Shown: piece after piece, positions 6,228 through 10,132 of the stretch | Position numbering within the stretch: the first letter of the stretch is position 1 | How the letters are laid out: each line of letters begins with the position of its first letter | DNA from: Pseudomonadota bacterium | GTDB lineage: Bacteria; Pseudomonadota; Alphaproteobacteria; Reyranellales; Reyranellaceae | DNA: 10,132 bases | Direction of reading: 5' to 3' | NCBI GenBank assembly: GCA_023386865.1 | Contig: JAEWIV010000048.1 | Coordinates: forward strand, 1-10,132 | Program-made: the position numbers and the translations under genes | Notes under the pieces: model-generated | The model's database searches: none | Seen by the model: only the letters and a program-made list of their open reading frames with translations | Told to the model about the DNA's origin: nothing

Positions 6228-7574
6228 TTACTCGGCAGCACGGCGATCGCGGCTGTAGCGGCTCCTGGCGGGCCGCAGGCCGAGGTTCTCCCGCAAGGTC
6301 CTGCCTTCGTACTCGGTGCGGAACAGCCCGCGGCGCTGCAGCTCGGGAACGACCATCTCGACGAAGTCCTCGCCACCGCCGGGGAGCGTGGCCGGCGTGA
6401 TGTTGAAACCGTCGCAGGCCCCGGCCTCGAACCACTCCTGCATGGTGTCGGCGATGTCGGCGGGCGTGCCGATGCGCGCCGAGCCGGTGATGCCGGCGCG
6501 GAGGTACAGTTCGCGGATCGTGGGCCGCTCGCGCTTCATGCGTTCGACGAGCAGGGCGGAGAGGCTGCGCATCTCCTGGCTGCCGAGCGCGCCTTCGGGC
6601 ATCGGCTCGTCCAGCGGATAGCCCGACAGGTCGCCGAACGTGCCGTGGAGCGAGCCGAGGCCGGCCAGCGGGTCCCACAGCGCCTGCAGCTCGTCGTACT
6701 TCGCCTGCGCTTCCGCGCGCGTGCGGCCGACGACGGGGCAGAGCGCCGGCATGATCTTGAGATCGTCGGGCTCGCGGCCGTGCTTCGCCATCCGCCCCTT
6801 CACGTCGGCGTAGTAGGCGCGCGCATCCGCGAGCGAGCCGCTGATCGCGTAGATCACCTCGGCGGTCGCGGCGCCGAGCTCGCGTCCCTGTGTCGAAGCG
6901 CCGGCCTGGACGATCACCGGGTGGCGCTGCGGCATGCAAGCGACGTTGAGGGGGCCGCGCACCTTGAAGAACCGGCCGCGGTGGTCGAGGACATGCATCT
7001 TGGCGTCGTCGAAGTAGCGGCCGCCCGCCTTGTCGAGCACCAGCGCGCCGTCGTCCCAGCTGTCCCACAGCCCCTTGACCACCTCGACGAACTCGGCGGA
7101 CCGCGCATAGCGCGTGTCGTAGTCGAGCGTCGTCTCCAGCCCGAAGTTCTGCGCCTCGAGCTCGGACCACGAGGCCACCACGTTCCAGCCGGCGCGACCC
7201 TTGCTGATCAGGTCCAGGGTCGCGAACTTGCGCGCGAGGTTGTACGGCTCGTTGTAGGTGGTGGAGGCGGTCGTCACCAGGCCGACATGCCGGGTGACCA
7301 TGGCCAGCGCCGGCAGCAGGGTCATCGGCTCCAGCTCGACCATGTCGCGGCCGGTGCGGGCGAGCGAGCCGCGCGGGATGTCGGCCTGGCGGATGCCGGC
7401 GCCGTCGGCGAAGAAGACCAGGTCGAGCTTGCCGCGCTCGGCGGCCTGGGCGCTGCGAACATAATGCTCGACATGCAGCGTTCCGTCGGCCGGCACGTCG
7501 GGATGGCGCCACGCCGCGGGGTGATAGCCATGGCCGCGTATCGACAGGCCGAGCCGCATCCTGCGTGCCGTCAT
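6228..7574 (-). CDS. LLM-class flavin-dependent monooxygenase (NtaA/SnaA/DszA/SoxA type)
   Basis: The 448-residue protein belongs to the bacterial luciferase-like superfamily, in the branch of nitrilotriacetate, pristinamycin IIA, dibenzothiophene-sulfone and dimethyl-sulfide monooxygenases. Landmarks are DLVFFADG (51-58), VGLVTTASTTYNEPYNLARK (97-116), the adjoining TLDLISKGRAGWNVVAS (119-135) and PVIVQAGASTQGRELGA (219-235), the flavin phosphate region. Such enzymes oxidise small N-, S- or C-substrates with FMNH2 supplied by a separate reductase, and no reductase gene is in the window. An upstream in-frame ATG at 7658 would add 28 unusual residues. I prefer 7574, which has GGAGGGGG eight bases upstream and gives the family's normal opening (MRLGLSIRGHGYHPAAWRHP). 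Length is normal and the frame is intact. Confidence 0.92.
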   Translation of the reverse strand: MTARRMRLGLSIRGHGYHPAAWRHPDVPADGTLHVEHYVRSAQAAERGKLDLVFFADGAGIRQADIPRGSLARTGRDMVELEPMTLLPALAMVTRHVGLVTTASTTYNEPYNLARKFATLDLISKGRAGWNVVASWSELEAQNFGLETTLDYDTRYARSAEFVEVVKGLWDSWDDGALVLDKAGGRYFDDAKMHVLDHRGRFFKVRGPLNVACMPQRHPVIVQAGASTQGRELGAATAEVIYAISGSLADARAYYADVKGRMAKHGREPDDLKIMPALCPVVGRTRAEAQAKYDELQALWDPLAGLGSLHGTFGDLSGYPLDEPMPEGALGSQEMRSLSALLVERMKRERPTIRELYLRAGITGSARIGTPADIADTMQEWFEAGACDGFNITPATLPGGGEDFVEMVVPELQRRGLFRTEYEGRTLRENLGLRPARSRYSRDRRAAE

Positions 7575-7582
7575 CGCTCTGT

Positions 7583-7590
7583 CCCCCTCC
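7583..7590 (-). promoter_or_regulatory. Ribosome binding site that sets the monooxygenase start
   Basis: On the minus strand this reads GGAGGGGG, eight bases before ATG 7574. It is the reason for preferring the shorter product over the in-frame ATG at 7658. Confidence 0.65.
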
Positions 7591-7596
7591 GTTGTC

Positions 7597-7610
7597 CCGA
7601 GTTTACTCGG
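7597..7610. promoter_or_regulatory. Dyad CCGAG-TTTA-CTCGG between divergent genes
   Basis: Two perfect 5-bp arms surround a 4-bp AT-only centre in the 82-bp gap between the divergent starts of the monooxygenase (7574) and the GFA remnant (7657). It could be an operator controlling both directions or a small hairpin in the monooxygenase leader. The arms are short, so it may be chance. No regulator gene is adjacent. Confidence 0.33.
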
Positions 7611-7656
7611 CAAGTCGGCGACGCCACTATGGCACGGTCCACGCCAGGAGGCAGAC

Positions 7657-7963
7657 ATGCTGGAAACGCGGGAAGGCGGCTGCCATTGCGGCCGCGTGCG
7701 GTTTCGCGCCGACGTCGACCTCGAGCGCCTGTCGCACTGCAGCTGCCTTCTACATCCCGCGCTCGCAGCCGCACCGGGTGATCGTCAATGCGCGCTGCCT
7801 GGACGATATCGACGGGCCCAGCCTGAAGCCCACGCGCTTCTTCGACGGCCGCCACTTGGAGGACGCGCAGCGCCGACGCATCGCCGAGTCCGGCGAGGCG
7901 CCGCCGCCTGACGCGCACGGCGCGAAGACCCTGCAGGCGATCCTCGACCGGGCGCCCGCGTAA
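7657..7963 (+). pseudogene. GFA-family (formaldehyde-activating-like) gene with internal deletion and frameshift
   Basis: A good ribosome site (AGGAGG, 7646-7651) precedes ATG 7657. The first 28 residues, ending GGCHCGRVRFRADVDLERLS then HCSC, are the N-terminus of a GFA-family protein with its first cysteine motif (CHCG) and the start of the second (CSC). From about 7735 the family likeness jumps to another frame (AAFYIPRSQPHRVIVNARCL, then PTRFFDGRHLE...) and runs to TAA 7961-7963; this is the normal GFA C-terminus. The middle, about 45 residues with the rest of the second cysteine motif and most of the CxxC, is missing. Intact members of this zinc-binding family need these cysteines, so the product should be inactive. 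In its own frame the N-terminal part ends at 7911 in unrelated sequence. A sequencing error alone would not explain the missing middle. Confidence 0.8.
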
Positions 7964-8053
7964 GGCGGCCCTTCGACACGGTCATGGGAGGCCGCACGAT
8001 GCAGGGTGAGGCAGCACGGCGTGGGGAAAGCTGCACGACTCGGTGAAGACACG

Positions 8054-8067
8054 CGAACCGGGGTTCG
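8054..8067. promoter_or_regulatory. Dyad CGAACC-GG-GGTTCG upstream of the amidase
   Basis: Two perfect 6-bp arms flank a 2-bp centre, about 170 bp before the amidase start. The tight spacing suits a dimeric regulator's operator better than a hairpin. A second stem, GCCTGCG/CGCAGGC, lies at 8107-8136 with a 16-base loop. Otherwise the 275-bp stretch 7964-8238 holds no gene I can support. TATAGT at 8190-8195 resembles a -10 box but lacks a convincing -35. Confidence 0.28.
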
Positions 8068-8238
8068 TGCCGGCGCACGGCGCTGCACAACGTCGGCATC
8101 GCCAATGCCTGCGACTTCGGCACTGCCAGCGCAGGCGCCGATCACACGCGCCGGCCGAGCTGCCGGGTCGTCAGGTTGCGGCGGATCGTTATAGTGGTGC
8201 GCGACACGACGAATACCCAGAGGGCAGCGAGGGCGGAA

Positions 8239-9858
8239 ATGGCAAAAACAGCGCGGCGACGGCAAACCAAGGGTCTCGCCGTCGACAACGCCTCGCTTGC
8301 CGAGGTGGTCGAGGCTCTCGGCGACGGCACGATCACGGCGAGCGGCCTAGTCCGGGCCTATCTAGCCCGCATCGACGCCTACGACCGCGCCAAGGGACGC
8401 AAGGGGCTGGCCCTCAACGCCGTGCGCGAGGTCAATCCTGACGCGCTCGCGATCGCCGCGCGGCTCGACGGCATACGGCCCTCCTCGCGCCAGCCGCTGG
8501 CCGGGGTGCCGATCCTGGTCAAGGACAACATCGCCACCGGCGACCGCCAGCACACCACGGCCGGCTCGCTGGCCCTCGCGAGCGCACGCGCCCACGACGA
8601 CGCGCCGGTCGTCAGCCGGCTGCGCGACGCAGGGGCGGTGATCCTGGGCAAGGCCAACCTGACCGAGTTCGCCAACATCCTCGCGATCGACATGCCGGCG
8701 GGCTACAGCTCGCTGGGCGGGCAGGTGAGGAATCCCTACGTGCCCAAGCTGCTCGACGACCGCGGCATTCCGGTGGTGCTGCCGGGCGGCTCGAGCGGAG
8801 GCTCCGCTGTCGCCGTTGCCGCCGGCCTGTGTGCAGCGGCGATCGGCACCGAGACCTCGGGCTCGCTCCTGAGCCCGGCGACCCAGAACGGCCTCGTGAC
8901 GGTGAAGCCCACGGTCGGGCTGATCAGCCGCTCCGGCATCCTGCCGATTTCGCACAGCCAGGACACCGCAGGGCCGCTGACGCGCACCGTGCGCGACTCG
9001 GCGATCCTGCTGAACGTGCTGGCCGGGCGCGATCCGCTCGACGCGGCAACGCGTCCGATGAGACGGCCGAAGGATTACACGGCCTGGCTCGACAGGGACG
9101 GCTTGAAGGGCGCGCGCATCGGCGTGCCGAGCGATCCCGACGATCCGCTGAACGACTTTTATTTCGGCAAGCTGCCGGCCAGCGGCAAGAAGGTCATGAC
9201 CAAGGCGCTCAAGGTCCTGGCCGACTGCGGCGCCACCCTGGTGCGGGCCAGCATCCCGACGGCGGGGTGGGTTGGCGGCCCGGGCACGACCATGGGCGTG
9301 CTGAATCGCAATCCGCTCAGCCGCAGCAAAGGCAACGTGGCCACGCCGTCGGTCGTCTTTCTCTACGAGCTGAAGCGCGATCTCAATCTCTACCTGCGCC
9401 ATTGGGCGGCCGGCACCAGGATGAAGACCATGGCCGACATCATCGCCTTCAACCGGCGCAACGCCGCCAAGGCGCTGCGCTTCGGCCAGGATCTCTTCCT
9501 CGCCTCCGAGGCGACGCGCGGCGACCTGTCGGAGCTCGAATATCGCTCCGCGCGGGCGATGGACCTGCTGGCATCGCGGACGCGCGGCCTCGATGCCTAC
9601 ATGAACCGGTACAGGCTCGATGCCGTGGTGTTTCCGGGCGTCGCAGGCTGCGCCATCGCGGCCAAGGCGGGCTATCCCAGCGTGCAGGTGCCGGCGGGCT
9701 TCCGCAGCGGCGTCGACGACAAGGAGACACCGGATTTTCCGCTGGGACTCACTTTCACCGGCCGCGCCTGGACCGAGGCCACGCTGCTGCGGCTCGCCTA
9801 CGCCTACGAGCAGGCCTCGATGATGCGCCGCCCGCCGCCTGGCGTGCCGGCCCTCTGA
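8239..9858 (+). CDS. Amidase-signature family hydrolase
   Basis: The 539-residue protein has the full Ser-cis-Ser-Lys machinery of the amidase signature family. Lys95 lies in GVPILVKDNI (89-98), the cis-serine in PGGSSGGSA (182-190), and the nucleophile Ser209 in GTETSGSLLSPA (203-214). KPTVGLISRSGILPISHSQD (about 223-242) with TAGPLTRTVRD after it is the conserved substrate-side stretch. The SPATQNGL and SHSQDTAGP wording resembles the peptide-amidase/AtzF-like long branch rather than GatA. It hydrolyses an amide to acid and ammonia; the substrate is unknown. No gatB or gatC is nearby, arguing against tRNA amidation. The start at 8239 has GAGGG (8229-8233) five bases upstream and begins MAKTARRRQTK, with no signal peptide. 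An alternative TTG start at 8176 would add 21 residues and is less likely. The gene is intact and probably monocistronic. Confidence 0.92.
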   Translation: MAKTARRRQTKGLAVDNASLAEVVEALGDGTITASGLVRAYLARIDAYDRAKGRKGLALNAVREVNPDALAIAARLDGIRPSSRQPLAGVPILVKDNIATGDRQHTTAGSLALASARAHDDAPVVSRLRDAGAVILGKANLTEFANILAIDMPAGYSSLGGQVRNPYVPKLLDDRGIPVVLPGGSSGGSAVAVAAGLCAAAIGTETSGSLLSPATQNGLVTVKPTVGLISRSGILPISHSQDTAGPLTRTVRDSAILLNVLAGRDPLDAATRPMRRPKDYTAWLDRDGLKGARIGVPSDPDDPLNDFYFGKLPASGKKVMTKALKVLADCGATLVRASIPTAGWVGGPGTTMGVLNRNPLSRSKGNVATPSVVFLYELKRDLNLYLRHWAAGTRMKTMADIIAFNRRNAAKALRFGQDLFLASEATRGDLSELEYRSARAMDLLASRTRGLDAYMNRYRLDAVVFPGVAGCAIAAKAGYPSVQVPAGFRSGVDDKETPDFPLGLTFTGRAWTEATLLRLAYAYEQASMMRRPPPGVPAL

Positions 9859-9901
9859 CGCGCCCGCACGCCGCCTGCGAGGTCAAGCGTGCTGTGACCG
9901 G

Positions 9902-9935
9902 CCTCTGTCCATGGCCGGCGCCGGCGGCACAGAGG
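9902..9935 (+). terminator. Possible stem-loop after the amidase gene
   Basis: CCTCTGT at 9902-9908 pairs with ACAGAGG at 9929-9935. The 20-base loop contains the self-complementary CCGGCGCCGG, so a branched structure is possible. No T-run follows, so an intrinsic terminator is uncertain; it may only protect the 3' end. Confidence 0.25.
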
Positions 9936-9992
9936 GCAACCACCGCTCGTGCGAGCCGTTCCCGATGCAACAACTGCTTGATGGAGGTTCGC

Positions 9993-10132
9993 ATGTCACG
10001 AACGGCAACCCTGGCAGTCGTCGCGTCGGCGCTGTCGATGCTGACGGTCGCTTGCGGCGAGACGCCCGGCCAGCGCGCGGTCACCGGCGGCGCCAGCGGC
10101 GCGGCGAGCGGCGCCGTCGTCGGGTCGACGGT
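9993..10132 (+). CDS. Small glycine-rich lipoprotein, N-terminal part
   Basis: The gene is cut by the right edge after 46 codons. ATG 9993 follows GGAGG (9983-9987) at good spacing. Residues 1-20 form a signal peptide (MSRTATLAVVASALSMLTVA) leading to Cys21, the expected lipidation site. The lipobox T-V-A-C is slightly unusual in having threonine rather than leucine at -3. After CGETPGQRA comes a small-residue stretch, VTGGASGAASGAVVG, with the spacing of a glycine-zipper segment. Short lipoproteins of this kind are common in alphaproteobacterial envelopes and often have no known function. The complete protein is probably about 60-100 residues, but its end is not visible. Confidence 0.75.
   Translation, partial: MSRTATLAVVASALSMLTVACGETPGQRAVTGGASGAASGAVVGST

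Noticed and set aside
5812..7512. A 566-codon minus-strand frame overlapping the monooxygenase and methyltransferase
   Set aside because: It is the out-of-frame reading of the monooxygenase, arginine-rich and without motifs. Its methyltransferase-like fragments come only from overlap with the real gene.
8239..9858. GatA (tRNA amidotransferase subunit A) as identity of the amidase
   Set aside because: There is no gatB or gatC beside it, and the sequence around the catalytic serines resembles stand-alone amidases more than GatA.

Overview
The window is GC-rich DNA with strong G/C bias at third codon positions, compact bacterial gene spacing and recognisable Shine-Dalgarno sites. The gene families fit a soil or rhizosphere alphaproteobacterium (Hyphomicrobiales or Reyranella-like). 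That placement is an inference from composition and protein style; no rRNA or tRNA gene is present to anchor it.

Left part (1-2171) is accessory-looking and eroded. It opens with the last 36 codons of an IS66-family transposase and what looks like the right end of that element at base 125. Next come a short unidentified coding-like stretch with an apparent frameshift (126-399), a two-TM hypothetical protein on the minus strand (423-1106), and about 1 kb without a convincing gene (1107-2171). The second half of that empty kilobase holds an unusual cluster of AACGTT hexamers, a perfect 10-bp inverted repeat, and two diverged copies of a GGAAAACYTTRTAGG...CCGGC motif.

Middle part (2172-7574) is ordinary and well preserved. 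An ABC-F ATPase (+) converges on a minus-strand series: an LLM-class flavin monooxygenase, a class I SAM methyltransferase and an MFS_3-type exporter. Gaps of 120 and 60 bp would allow co-transcription. Together they could oxidise, methylate and export small molecules, but no substrate can be read from the sequence.

Right part (7575-10132). Divergent from the monooxygenase, across an 82-bp gap with a small dyad, lies a GFA-family (glutathione-dependent formaldehyde-activating-like) gene. It has lost its middle and changed frame, so it is a pseudogene. A complete amidase-signature hydrolase follows, and the window ends inside a small glycine-rich lipoprotein gene.

I see no CRISPR array, RNA gene, phage module, toxin-antitoxin pair or defence system. 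The best leads for something undescribed are the AACGTT/repeat cluster at 1666-2036 and the two broken genes.
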